A stretch of 42,273 nt of DNA, taken from positions 1 through 42,273 of IMG/VR virus record IMGVR_UViG_3300045996_001555. The stretch is one strand, 5' to 3'. The first letter of the stretch is position 1. Each line of letters begins with the position of its first letter. This DNA is from a virus. The position numbers were made by a program, and so were the translations under genes. Shown piece after piece: positions 8,854 to 18,225 of the stretch. A model generated the notes under the pieces. It saw only the letters and a program-made list of their open reading frames with translations. It ran no database searches and was not told where the DNA came from.

Positions 8854-9594
8854 ATGGCACTCGGATGGCTTGGTGATTTCCTCGGGATCAATCGCGGGGA
8901 AGGTACGCGGCAGGCTTCGCGCGATAATCGGCAGATCATCGACGACTACGCGGGGCGCGGTCGTGACATCATCGGGCAGGGCCGTCGCCGGTCGCAAGGC
9001 TATCTCAACGACGCGCTCGACCTCACGGGCATGCGTGGATCGACGCTCTACGGCGACGCTATCGGCGCGAACGGGCAGGGCGGTTCGGCGCGGGCTCGTG
9101 ACGCATTCCAGTTCTCGCCCGGCTACCAGTTCAATCTCGATCAGGGCAACCAGGCGCTTGACCGCCGCGCCGCTGCTGCTGGACGCTTCTCGTCCGGCAA
9201 TGCCGACATCGACGCGATGACGTTCTCGCAAGGTCTCGCCTCGCAGGAATGGAACGGCTGGCTGGACCGCATCACGGGCGCCAACGACCGCGCCATGGGC
9301 ATCTATCGCGACATGGCGGGCAACGAGACCGGCTATGCCGACCGTCTGCTCGGCCATGAGGGGCAGATCGCCACTGGCTACATGGGCGCCAACAATCAGG
9401 ATGCCGCTGGTCGGGAAGCTGGTCAGGGTGGTCTCTGGTCGTTGCTCGGCAATGTTGCTGGCGTGGCAGGCGCAGCAATGGGCGTGCCACAGATCGGTGG
9501 CGGCATGGGTGGCGCGCCCGGTGGCGGCGTAGGCAACCACGGCCCTGCACAGCCCCCGCGCATTCCTGCCTTCGGCGGATACGGAGCCTACTGA
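8854..9594 (+). CDS. DNA ejection / internal virion protein 1 (predicted)
   Basis: This 246-residue protein has an Arg- and Asp-rich helical N-terminal half and the motif SPGYQFNLDQGNQALDRRAA near residues 90-109, recurrent in phage DNA-transfer proteins. It ends in a Gly-rich tail with a hydrophobic stretch (LWSLLGNVAGVAGAAMGVP). It stands first in a set of three genes between hub and fibres, the position of P22 genes 7, 20 and 16, whose products leave the virion and help DNA cross the envelope. The start has TTAGGAGG upstream. Confidence 0.68.
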   Translation: MALGWLGDFLGINRGEGTRQASRDNRQIIDDYAGRGRDIIGQGRRRSQGYLNDALDLTGMRGSTLYGDAIGANGQGGSARARDAFQFSPGYQFNLDQGNQALDRRAAAAGRFSSGNADIDAMTFSQGLASQEWNGWLDRITGANDRAMGIYRDMAGNETGYADRLLGHEGQIATGYMGANNQDAAGREAGQGGLWSLLGNVAGVAGAAMGVPQIGGGMGGAPGGGVGNHGPAQPPRIPAFGGYGAY

Positions 9595-9595
9595 C

Positions 9596-11158
9596 ATGGC
9601 GCTCGCTTACCCCGGCTTTGCCGTCCCTCAGGGCTATGAGCAGAACCCCGACATCATCGGGCGCTTCGCTCAGGGCTTCGACCTCAGCCAGAAGATCGGC
9701 AACGAGCGCGATGCTCAGCGCACGCTCGGGGATTACGTCAAAAGCCTCTACATGGGCGGCGAAACCGCGCCCGCTCAGCCGGACAAAATCACTGCTCTGG
9801 TCAATGGCTCGCATGCCGCTGCAACAGCAGCGACCGATCCGACGCTCGACTCCTACTTCAAGGCGATCCGCGCCGCTGAGAGTGGCGGCAATGACGCTGC
9901 CCGCAATCCCAACAGCACCGCGACGGGGCGGTATCAGTTCCTTGAGGGAACGTGGAACGGCCTCATGCAGACGCATCCCGAGCTGGGGCTGACGCCTGAG
10001 GGTCGGAACGACCCGACGCAGCAGGAAAGGGCGATCCGCGCCTTCACCAGCGACAACATCAAGGCGCTTCGTGGCAAGGGCATCGGCATCAACCCCGGCA
10101 ACCTCTATGCCGCCCACGTCCTTGGTGCCGGGGGCGCGTCCGGAGTGATTGGTCAGGATGATGCAACCCCGCTCGCTACCGTCTTGTCACCCGATGTCAT
10201 TCAGGCGAACCCGAACCTCGCCAGTATGACGGTCGGTGACTTCAAGCAGTGGGCCGCAAACAAGGCCGGGAACGGTCAGGGCGGCTATCAGGCTCCGATG
10301 GCACCGCAGGACGCGGGCAGCCCCTCGGGCGCCCCGCTGACCTCTACGGCATCATCGGCAGGCAACGGCCTGCCTCCGCGCGACGTGATGATGGCGCTCA
10401 TGCGCAATCCCGAGACCCGCGCCTTCGGAGCGCAGCTCATTCAGGCCGCTCAGGGCGGCAAGGCCACTGACGACATGCGAGAGTACGCCTATGCGCGAGC
10501 GCAGGGCTATCAAGGATCATTCGCGGATTGGCAGACGAGCAAGACGAAGGGCACGACCGTTAACGTCAACAGCGGATCAGATGATTTCTACACTGCCGCG
10601 GACAAGAAGCGGGGCGAGGATTTTGTCGCCACCGAAGTCGCGGGGACGCAGGCAGCATCCAAACTCACGCAGCTGGGGCGGCTCGAACAGCTGCTCAGCA
10701 CCCCCGGCACTCAGGGCGTAGAAGGTGCGTGGAAGAGCCTTGCGGGCCAGTTCGGCATCAACTCTGAGGGGCTGGACGACATCCAGGCGGCTCAGGCGCT
10801 CATCAACAGCATGGTCCCCGACCAGCGCCAGCCCGGTTCGGGTACCATGTCCGACGCGGACCTTGCTCTGTTCAAGGCGTCCATCCCGCAGATTATCAAC
10901 CAGCCCGGCGGCAACGCGCTCATCATCCAGACCCTGCGAGGCATCGCCACGTACGATCAGGAGATTGGCCGCATCGCAACGCAAGTCCTCGACCGTGAGC
11001 TCACACCTGCACAGGGCCGCGCGGCAATGGCGCAAGTCACCAACCCGCTCGAAGCGTTCCGCACGAAAGAGCAGCGCACCGCCGACACTGTGCCCGAGGG
11101 CGTCGATCCTCAGTTGTGGGAACTAATGCTTCCCGAGGAGCGCGCCGCATGGCAATGA
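9596..11158 (+). CDS. Internal virion protein with lytic transglycosylase domain
   Basis: This 520-residue protein carries an SLT/lysozyme-fold domain around residues 82-200. The catalytic glutamate is probably E95 in RAAESGGND, followed by ATGRYQFLEGTWNGL (109-123), the usual second motif of this fold. Such proteins locally open peptidoglycan when DNA is injected. The C-terminal two thirds are helical and Gln/Ala-rich with no other known domain, and probably form the ejected conduit. It begins one base after the preceding stop and overlaps the next gene by 10 bases. Confidence 0.8.
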   Translation: MALAYPGFAVPQGYEQNPDIIGRFAQGFDLSQKIGNERDAQRTLGDYVKSLYMGGETAPAQPDKITALVNGSHAAATAATDPTLDSYFKAIRAAESGGNDAARNPNSTATGRYQFLEGTWNGLMQTHPELGLTPEGRNDPTQQERAIRAFTSDNIKALRGKGIGINPGNLYAAHVLGAGGASGVIGQDDATPLATVLSPDVIQANPNLASMTVGDFKQWAANKAGNGQGGYQAPMAPQDAGSPSGAPLTSTASSAGNGLPPRDVMMALMRNPETRAFGAQLIQAAQGGKATDDMREYAYARAQGYQGSFADWQTSKTKGTTVNVNSGSDDFYTAADKKRGEDFVATEVAGTQAASKLTQLGRLEQLLSTPGTQGVEGAWKSLAGQFGINSEGLDDIQAAQALINSMVPDQRQPGSGTMSDADLALFKASIPQIINQPGGNALIIQTLRGIATYDQEIGRIATQVLDRELTPAQGRAAMAQVTNPLEAFRTKEQRTADTVPEGVDPQLWELMLPEERAAWQ

Positions 11159-12984
11159 CCAAAGAGCAGGCGATCGCTCTGGCGTCGGCGCGCAAGCGTC
11201 TGGCCGACCAGCAGCAGCCCGCGGCGCCACAGCAGCCCGCGCCTCCGGGCGACATTGGCGACGTGCTCAGCGCTGGCTTCACGTCAGCCGTAAATGCCGT
11301 CCCCTTCGTTGGTCCGTCGCTCATGTCGGGCCTCAACAACGTCAAGGCCGCCGTTCACGGCGTTCCGGTCGAAGAGATCGCGGCTGAGAATACGCAACTC
11401 GAGGAGCAGAACCCGGTCGCGTCCGTGGTCGGCTCTATTGCCGGCCCCACCGTAGCACTCGCTCCGCTGGGCGCTACCGCACTTGGCGGCCGCCTCCTTG
11501 GCCTCACGGGCAGCACTGGTTCGCGTGTCGCACTGGGCAGCCTGTCTGGCGGCGCAATCGCTGGCGGTGACTCTCTCGTCGCCCGTGGAAGTGATCCCTT
11601 GGAAGCCCTCACCGACGCCGGAATTGGCGCCACCATTGGCGGGGCTCTACCGATCGCCAGCAAGGGCGCGGGATGGCTTCGTGACCTTGTGCTCGGTCGC
11701 TCGGCACCGAAGGAAGCACAGAACATCGCCCGCGCGCTCCGTGACGATGACGTGCCCATCGATCAAATCAACCAGCGGCTCCAGCAGCTCGGCCCCGACG
11801 CCATGGTGATGGACCTTGGTCCGAACATTCAGTCTCAGGCCGGTGCGGTTGCCTCGGTGCCTGGTCCGGGTCAGCGCGTCGTGCGCGAAGCGGTCACGCA
11901 GCGCGGCAGGGGAGCGCCGGGGCGCGTTCAGGCCGACGTTGATGCAACCATCGGCACCGGGCCGGAGATCGGCGCCCTTCGTGACAGTATCGTACAAGCT
12001 CAGCAGACTGCAGCCGCGCCCCTCTATGACGCGATCCGGGACGTGGCGATCGAAGCCCCTCCCGCACTTCGCGCCATCCTTCAGCGCCCGCAGGGACAGC
12101 AGGCGATCCGCGATGCGGTCCAAATGGCCGCGAATGACGGCTATCGTTTCCCGACCAGTGGCAATGTCATGACTGTTGGACTGGCCGACTACATCAAGCG
12201 GTCCCTCGACGATATCGCCAGTGCGGCTGGACGAGCAGGGAAGAACAACGAAGCCCGCACCGCTCGGAACATGGCGCGCGCCATCACTTCGACGGTGGAT
12301 CGGCTGGAGCCGCGTTATCGGCAGGCCCGCGATGCGTTTGCCGGCCCCGCGCAGGTGCTCGACGCCATCGACACGGGAACCAGCGCCTTCAACCGCGATA
12401 TGTCGCCCGCCCAATTGCGCCGTGAACTCGCTGCCCTCTCCCCGTCTGAGCGGGAAGGCTTCATTCAGGGCGCACAGGCTCAGGTCGAAGCCATGATGGG
12501 CAATGCGGTCAACGACGCCGCGACCCTCCGCAACACCTTCCGCAAGGGCTGGAACGAGTCGAAGCTGAGGATCCTGCTGGGTGATGATGTGGCAAACGAT
12601 TTGCTCCGTCGCATCGACCGCGAACTGACGTTTGGGCAGACCTCGAACGCTGTCGCCTCCAATTCCGAGACCGCGCGGCGGTTGGCCGCTCAGGGCGAGG
12701 TGAACCCACAGACGGGGACAGTTGCAGTACCGGGCCGGACAATCCTCGGCCTTGTGACCGAGGCATTCAACGCGGCGCGGAACGGCATCCAGGGCGTGCG
12801 CCAGCCACAGATCAATCGCGGCATGGCGGACCTGCAGACCGCTCGCCAGTTGACACCGGAACAAGTCCGCCTCTTGCAGAACGGCAACCGCGCCACTCGT
12901 CCCGGCACGCTCCCACCGGCCGCAGTCTCCGTCACCGAGCAGCAGCAGCGCCGCCAACCGATTGAGATCACCGTAGGGCGCTAG
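11149..12984 (+). CDS. Large internal virion / ejection protein (predicted)
   Basis: This 611-residue protein has no catalytic motif. Residues about 85-190 contain a long run of Gly, Ala, Leu and Val with three or four possible membrane segments (for example VGSIAGPTVALAPLGATALG), and the rest is helical and Gln/Arg-rich. This layout, after two other ejection-type genes, fits a protein that enters or crosses the host membrane during genome delivery. ATG 11149 is chosen because GAGGAG lies about 10 bases upstream; an in-frame GTG exists at 11116. The stop TAG at 12982-12984 lies in a CTAG shared with the opposite-strand gene. Confidence 0.68.
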   Translation: MAMTKEQAIALASARKRLADQQQPAAPQQPAPPGDIGDVLSAGFTSAVNAVPFVGPSLMSGLNNVKAAVHGVPVEEIAAENTQLEEQNPVASVVGSIAGPTVALAPLGATALGGRLLGLTGSTGSRVALGSLSGGAIAGGDSLVARGSDPLEALTDAGIGATIGGALPIASKGAGWLRDLVLGRSAPKEAQNIARALRDDDVPIDQINQRLQQLGPDAMVMDLGPNIQSQAGAVASVPGPGQRVVREAVTQRGRGAPGRVQADVDATIGTGPEIGALRDSIVQAQQTAAAPLYDAIRDVAIEAPPALRAILQRPQGQQAIRDAVQMAANDGYRFPTSGNVMTVGLADYIKRSLDDIASAAGRAGKNNEARTARNMARAITSTVDRLEPRYRQARDAFAGPAQVLDAIDTGTSAFNRDMSPAQLRRELAALSPSEREGFIQGAQAQVEAMMGNAVNDAATLRNTFRKGWNESKLRILLGDDVANDLLRRIDRELTFGQTSNAVASNSETARRLAAQGEVNPQTGTVAVPGRTILGLVTEAFNAARNGIQGVRQPQINRGMADLQTARQLTPEQVRLLQNGNRATRPGTLPPAAVSVTEQQQRRQPIEITVGR

Positions 12985-13217
12985 TCAAAGCGCTTTAGCC
13001 ACGTCCCGATGAGAATGCCGAAGGCGAAGGAAACAGCCGCCACCGTGCCGACAATTGCCACCAAGGGTAGTTCGGCGCGGTTCCACCATGCAAAGACGAT
13101 GAACCCCAAGGCGATGACGGCCGCATAGGGGACCGTGATCCGAAAATCATCGCGGCTGATCCAGCCGCGCCTAGTCCCGACCCGGTAGTCATCGGGCTTC
13201 AAGTCAATCTCTGGCAT
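12981..13217 (-). CDS. Small membrane protein with two helices, leftward within late genes
   Basis: This 78-residue protein has a charged N-terminus of about 27 residues and then two hydrophobic helices (ITVPYAAVIALGFIVFAWW, about 27-45, and LVAIVGTVAAVSFAFGILIG, 52-71), ending in basic KRFD. It is transcribed against the late genes. Its TAG stop and the stop of the ejection protein share the bases CTAG at 12981-12984. Possible roles are a holin-like, lysogenic-conversion or exclusion protein; none can be chosen from sequence. The two clear membrane segments make a shadow frame unlikely. Confidence 0.65.
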   Translation of the reverse strand: MPEIDLKPDDYRVGTRRGWISRDDFRITVPYAAVIALGFIVFAWWNRAELPLVAIVGTVAAVSFAFGILIGTWLKRFD

Positions 13218-13274
13218 GGCCGCAACATAGGCCTGCCGCCCTCCCGCAACAACCCCATCCCTAAAGGTGACCCC

Positions 13275-14240
13275 ATGGCAACCATGTGGCCGCGATCCCG
13301 CACGGCTGAATACGACATCAATGGGAACGCCATTATCGGGGCGGAGGCCTATTTCTTCGACATCGGCACAACCACGCCGCAAACGACCTACACCGACGCG
13401 ACGCTTGAAGTGCCGCACGACCATCCGGTGGTCACGGACGGCTATGGCCGGTGGCCTGCCGTGTTCTTTGCTGCCGACACTGAGGGCTATCGCCAGCGCA
13501 TCGTCACGGACGAGACAACCTACGATGACGACGACATCGACGTGCCGCTGCCGGCCGATTACACCGCTCCAGAGGCGGGTGAGACTTCCGCGCAACTCCT
13601 GTTCCAGACTGGCGACATCAAGTACCGCTACGGCACCGGCACGCTGGCAGGCTATGTGCGCGGCAATGGCCGGACCATCGGCTCAGCCTCATCGGGCGCC
13701 AGCGAACGCGCCAATGCCGACTGTGAAGACCTCTTCCTCCATCTGTGGGACGCGGACAGCAATTTGTCGGTCTCTGGTGGCCGAGGGGCTAATGCCGCTG
13801 CTGACTGGGCGGCGAACAAGACGATTGCTCTGCCCGACTTCCGAGACCGCGCTTCTATCGGCCTCGGCAATATGGGCAATTCCGATGCGAACCGCATTCC
13901 GGATTCGATTGTCGATGCCAGCAAGAACAATACGACGCTCGGCGCGACGGTGGGCACGGCCCAGCACACGCTCGATATCGACGAGATGCCGGCCCACAAC
14001 CACACGGCAACGTTCTCGGGCAATGCGCTCCCGCCGCACAAACACACCGTTCCGGCACGCAGTGCCGATGGTCCCGACGAGCTGGCGACCGGCGACGGCG
14101 CTGATGCCTACAACCAAGACACCACCTCCGTCTCGGCTGGTACCCCGACCGGAACAGTGACGGTTGCGAACAGGGGAGGCGGCGATCCGCACCTCAATAT
14201 GCAGCCGTCGATCTTCGTCACCGTCTATATCAAGCTCTGA
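13275..14240 (+). CDS. Tail fibre / collar-type receptor-binding protein
   Basis: This 321-residue protein has an N-terminal beta domain (DINGNAIIGAEAYFFDIGTT), resembling fibre attachment regions. The middle has IALPDFRDRASIGLGNMG near residues 190-207, the usual motif of the phage tail collar family. Several His-containing short repeats (MPAHNHTATF, LPPHKHTVPA) could bind metal along a trimer axis. The C-terminus, HLNMQPSIFVTVYIKL, is the standard ending of this family. It probably contacts the cell surface together with the tailspike. ATG 13275 has AAAGGTGA upstream. Confidence 0.82.
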   Translation: MATMWPRSRTAEYDINGNAIIGAEAYFFDIGTTTPQTTYTDATLEVPHDHPVVTDGYGRWPAVFFAADTEGYRQRIVTDETTYDDDDIDVPLPADYTAPEAGETSAQLLFQTGDIKYRYGTGTLAGYVRGNGRTIGSASSGASERANADCEDLFLHLWDADSNLSVSGGRGANAAADWAANKTIALPDFRDRASIGLGNMGNSDANRIPDSIVDASKNNTTLGATVGTAQHTLDIDEMPAHNHTATFSGNALPPHKHTVPARSADGPDELATGDGADAYNQDTTSVSAGTPTGTVTVANRGGGDPHLNMQPSIFVTVYIKL

Positions 14241-14249
14241 GGCCCGGCG

Positions 14250-14582
14250 ATGTACGAAGTCCGCTGGTTCGGGACAGACGATGCGTCCTTCGGGAAAGCC
14301 ATCGAGCTATTCGACGACGACACTGGCCTTCCTCTCGATATCGAGGACGCGACCTTTGCGCTGCAGGTGTCGCATTGCGGGAGCGCTGAGCTGTCCGCAT
14401 CAAGCGATGACGGCACTATCATCACGCCCGCTGACAGCACGATCCAGTTCCTGTTCTCGGCTGAGCAGATGGGCTCTCTCTGCCCCGGCACGACCTACGA
14501 TGTCGGGCTCACCATGACCACCAACGCCGGCACCATCCAGCTTCTCGTTGGATCGCTCGCCATCATCAATGGGGGCTTCTGA
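14250..14582 (+). CDS. Small beta-rich fibre-associated protein
   Basis: This 110-residue protein is predicted to be all beta strand, with a pattern (DDTGLPLDIEDATFALQV, then TIQLLVGSLAIINGGF) similar to small baseplate or fibre accessory proteins. It sits between the collar-type fibre and the tailspike and shares one base with the tailspike start (TGATG). A role as an adaptor between spike and tail, or as a chaperone, is inferred from position only. Confidence 0.6.
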   Translation: MYEVRWFGTDDASFGKAIELFDDDTGLPLDIEDATFALQVSHCGSAELSASSDDGTIITPADSTIQFLFSAEQMGSLCPGTTYDVGLTMTTNAGTIQLLVGSLAIINGGF

Positions 14583-17386
14583 TGGCCGACCGTATCCGAC
14601 TCCGCATGCTACCCGCGCTCCTGCCGCAGAACATCGAATTCCGTGAAACCGCAAGCGCGCTGGAATGGCGCTACGTCGGGCAGGATGACGACGATTGGCA
14701 GACGCTGATCGAGATTGACGACTTCGCGGCGACGGTCGAGATCGGCACCGTATCGACCCTCGGTCCGGGTGAGGCCGTAACGGTCGTCAACGTCGGCACA
14801 GCCCGAAACGTCATTCTCGATATCGGCATACCGGCCGGTTCGGACGGGCTCGTGCAAACTGTCCTCGGCGGCAGCGGCATCACGGTCGATTCGACCGATC
14901 CGAACAACCCCACAGTCTCGGCGTGGAGCTTTGCGACGCTCGCGGATGCCGCGGCGTTCGACCCGAGCGTTCCTCCGGATTTCACTCGCACGGCCGGTTA
15001 TGCGGCGGCAGGAGACGTTGGTGGTGCGCTTTATGCCCTAGCGGAGTCAGAGCCGAGCCACGCTGGGAAGTACGAGGATGCGGTCGGCAACTGGTACGAG
15101 CTGGTCCCGGAAGGCGGCGTCGTGACCCCGGAGCAGTTCGGTGCCGAAGCGGGCGGCTCGCAGACGGCCAGCGACAGGCGCACCGCAATCCAGGCCGCCA
15201 TAGACTATGCTGCGGAGGTCGGCGCCAAGCTCGACTTCTCGACGCTATCCACCAGTGTCATCGAATGCGATGGGCCGCTGTTCTACAACACCGGCAATCA
15301 CTTCGTGTTCGGTGGCATTGACATCACCGTTTTCAAGCTCTCCGACGACGCGGGTGACGATGATTGTGTGTGGGAGCCCGCCACTCGTGACGGGTCGACA
15401 ACGGACGTGGTATTCGAGGGGGGCTTCACCGTCGACGGCAACTATGCCCGTTCCGTCGCAGTAACGCCTAGTACCTACCCCAATGCATCTGGCTTCATCA
15501 CCGCCGGTGCCAAGCGGCTGACGATTATCGGTGGCATCAAGGCCAAGGACTGCAAGCTGCACGGGCTAGACATCTGCAGCGGAGGCGAGACCACGAGCTA
15601 CGTGGACGCTGGCAACAAGGCACCAACCTACTACCCCGCCAACATGTCGTCGTTCATTCGCATCGATTACGCCTATGCCGAAAATTGCGGCGACGACAAC
15701 CTCACTGGTCACTACTCTCACGATGTTCATATCGGCGCTTGGGACACCGGGATTGCGGGGCTTCGGCACTCGGATGAAACGGCCAGCAACGGCTTTGAGG
15801 TCGATGATGGGTGCTTCGACTGGCATGTCGGGTCCGGGACTGCCAGAGGCGGGAACCGTGGTCTGGCGATCAAGTCGCACTCTCCGGAACCTGCGCCGTA
15901 CAACATCCATTTCGGCGACGTGGTTACAGACGGGTGTCGCCGCGGGGTGTACATCAACGGCAACGACGACGATGTTGATCAGGGTCAGGACATCACGATC
16001 CAGTCGGTCACCGTCAGGCACCCGGAACAGAACCACGCAAGCGACACATCGGAGGTGCGTGGCTTCTGGATCGAAAAGTACAAGGGCGTCTTCATCGGCA
16101 GCATCAAGATCGAAGCCGATGGGGATGAAAGCCTAACGCTGGAAACAGGCGTCCTTATCTCGAACTACGTTCTGGACCTGAACATCGGGGCAATTGACGT
16201 TCGCAACTGGCCGTACGCGAACACAAGCAACAGCTCGGTTGGTGGCGTGCGCTTCGCTGGGACATGCTCGGACATCACGATCGGCTCGATAAAGACCGAC
16301 AATTGCGGCTATCGGGGGGTCGTGAATACGGGTGCTGAGCGTGTGCGGATTGGCACGATGCAACTGGTTGGAGCCAGTCTGTCGAGCTCAATCGCGCTGC
16401 GCATGTCGTCGTTCCCCAGGGTGCTCCAATGTACGATCGGACCATTCAATAGTTCGGGGTTTACTACGGCAACGAGCTACGACACCTCAACTTCTACCAA
16501 TACCGAAGTGCCGTTCTGGCCGCAGGGCCTCCAGACGGACGGGATGATCCTAGCCGGTGTAGACACGATCCACGCACACCACCGGTTCAAGGCGGCGGTA
16601 AGCAGCGGATCGCTGGTGGCAAACTTCGTCGGCGCCAGTGACGAGGAAAGCCTCCTGGTCTATGGCCGCGGTGGTGGCTCATTCGGTGTTGGGTCCGGCA
16701 ATTCGGTCGTGAAGGTGACGAAGGACAATACCACCAGTCGATCGATCGCAGCGGCCGGCACGATCAACGCATCAGGCGCCGACTATGCCGAGTATCATCA
16801 GGTCGTGCCGCACCTGGAGGGCAATGTGGCGGCGGGAGAAGTGCTTGGCTTCAACGCCGAGGGGCTTCTAACCGACATATTCGATGATGTAACGGGCCCC
16901 TTCGTCGTCAAGAGCACGCACCCATACGGCGTCGGCGGCGATGCGTGGAGCCAGCCGGAGAGAATCTGTAAGCTCTACGGTGTCGAGCCCATCGGTCGCG
17001 AGCCGTCGATGCCGGTTCTGCCAAAGCCACAACCGGACGCACCCGATGCAGAATGGCGAAGCTATGAGGCGGCGGTGGACGAGGCGCGTGTCTCATTCGA
17101 GGCGATGACTGCCGCGTGGGCGGAACGCGTCGTCCTGTTTGAGGCGGCGCTTGAGGCAGAACGTCGTCGCTGGGATCGCATCGCGAAGACAGGGTATGTC
17201 CCGGTCAACACTGAAGCCGCTCCGGTTGGTCATGTCATGGTCCCGCGTCGTGCGGCGGCAGGCGGCATCGACCTCGTGGCAGTTGCGCCGGGCAGCGTCT
17301 CGCTTCCAGACTACCTATCGTCGATAGGTCGGGTTATCGGGCTCTCCGAAGACGGCCGGCCTCTGGTGGAAGTGAAGACCGCCTAG
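14582..17386 (+). CDS. Tailspike, beta-helix with C-terminal self-processing-type domain
   Basis: This 934-residue protein has a head-binding N-terminus (about 1-110, with GIPAGSDGLVQTVLGG). Residues about 180-630 have the repetitive short-strand pattern of a right-handed parallel beta-helix, starting with the FGAEAGGSQTASDRRTAIQA segment that precedes pectate-lyase-like spikes. Such domains usually bind or cut surface polysaccharide. A C-terminal region starts near SGADYAEYH (731-739), resembling the Peptidase_G2 intramolecular chaperone domain. A charged helix of about 70 residues (805-875) and a final beta module follow. The exact saccharide target cannot be read from sequence. Confidence 0.82.
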   Translation: MADRIRLRMLPALLPQNIEFRETASALEWRYVGQDDDDWQTLIEIDDFAATVEIGTVSTLGPGEAVTVVNVGTARNVILDIGIPAGSDGLVQTVLGGSGITVDSTDPNNPTVSAWSFATLADAAAFDPSVPPDFTRTAGYAAAGDVGGALYALAESEPSHAGKYEDAVGNWYELVPEGGVVTPEQFGAEAGGSQTASDRRTAIQAAIDYAAEVGAKLDFSTLSTSVIECDGPLFYNTGNHFVFGGIDITVFKLSDDAGDDDCVWEPATRDGSTTDVVFEGGFTVDGNYARSVAVTPSTYPNASGFITAGAKRLTIIGGIKAKDCKLHGLDICSGGETTSYVDAGNKAPTYYPANMSSFIRIDYAYAENCGDDNLTGHYSHDVHIGAWDTGIAGLRHSDETASNGFEVDDGCFDWHVGSGTARGGNRGLAIKSHSPEPAPYNIHFGDVVTDGCRRGVYINGNDDDVDQGQDITIQSVTVRHPEQNHASDTSEVRGFWIEKYKGVFIGSIKIEADGDESLTLETGVLISNYVLDLNIGAIDVRNWPYANTSNSSVGGVRFAGTCSDITIGSIKTDNCGYRGVVNTGAERVRIGTMQLVGASLSSSIALRMSSFPRVLQCTIGPFNSSGFTTATSYDTSTSTNTEVPFWPQGLQTDGMILAGVDTIHAHHRFKAAVSSGSLVANFVGASDEESLLVYGRGGGSFGVGSGNSVVKVTKDNTTSRSIAAAGTINASGADYAEYHQVVPHLEGNVAAGEVLGFNAEGLLTDIFDDVTGPFVVKSTHPYGVGGDAWSQPERICKLYGVEPIGREPSMPVLPKPQPDAPDAEWRSYEAAVDEARVSFEAMTAAWAERVVLFEAALEAERRRWDRIAKTGYVPVNTEAAPVGHVMVPRRAAAGGIDLVAVAPGSVSLPDYLSSIGRVIGLSEDGRPLVEVKTA

Positions 17387-18105
17387 TCGGCGGGCGCTGG
17401 AGCGTTCTTGTCCTTAACCCAGTACATGCGGATGATCGGCATGTCGCGGATCAGGATCGGGCGTGACGTGGTGTATTTCTCGCTTGCTGCGGCGGCTGCA
17501 ACGATGTGCGCCTGAAGTGGCGCCGGATCGCCCCATGTGCCGTAGAATTTCCCGATGGTGTGGAAGACTGGCTTGAGCCCGTCATTCAGGACGGCCTCCC
17601 ACACTGCCGCGGCTGTCCCTGGCGTGTGCTCGGTGCGGTAGTCGTCGAATGCCACGATCCCGTCTTCGCGAAGCAGTTTCCGGGCCGAGGCCGTATCGAC
17701 GCGCACATGCTCATACATGTGCGAAGCGTCGATGTGGATGAAGCGGCAGCTTCCCTCCGCCACATGGTCAACGATGGCCGAAGATGGGCCGCGAACCACA
17801 TGCGGCAATTCGCTGTGGAAGGCCAAGTAGTTCGTTTCAAACTCGGCCTGCGTGAGTGACTTGTAGTACTGCCCTATGTGGGGGTTGATCTCAGAGGATG
17901 TCGCGGCCTCTTCGAAGAGGTCGCAGACCGTGAAGGTCTCCGTGGGCTTGAGAAAGCGCCCGATGTGTATGGCGCTCTTTCCCTTGAAGGCTCCCAGCTC
18001 GACGACATTACCGGGTGGCTCAGACTGGTTCTGGTGCTCCAGCACCCATCGGAAAGCAAACTGGTCCGTTACAGAAATCCAGCCCGGAACATCTTCAAAC
18101 TTCAA
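17383..18105 (-). CDS. Class I SAM-dependent methyltransferase (Methyltransf_24-like)
   Basis: This 240-residue enzyme lies leftward between tailspike and lysis genes. SAM-binding motif I is VELGAFKGKSA (35-45), an acidic residue follows in TVCDLF (59-64), and the later FIHIDASHMYEHVRVD segment is typical of the Methyltransf_24 group acting on sugars or small molecules. Its start is TTG 18105, supported by GAGGGGATGAGG upstream. Its stop shares CTAG with the tailspike stop at 17383-17386. A likely role is altering a surface glycan, but the substrate is unknown. It looks like a moron gene under separate control. Confidence 0.75.
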   Translation of the reverse strand: MKFEDVPGWISVTDQFAFRWVLEHQNQSEPPGNVVELGAFKGKSAIHIGRFLKPTETFTVCDLFEEAATSSEINPHIGQYYKSLTQAEFETNYLAFHSELPHVVRGPSSAIVDHVAEGSCRFIHIDASHMYEHVRVDTASARKLLREDGIVAFDDYRTEHTPGTAAAVWEAVLNDGLKPVFHTIGKFYGTWGDPAPLQAHIVAAAAASEKYTTSRPILIRDMPIIRMYWVKDKNAPAPAD

Positions 18106-18225
18106 AGCCTCATCCCCTCGCTCAAAATAAAACTCTCCGCGCCCGCAATCGCATTTTAGCCGCTGCGCGGCAAGAGTCCCAGCCGCCTCCGGCCGGCTCT
18201 TTCATTTCAACGATGGAGACTACCC

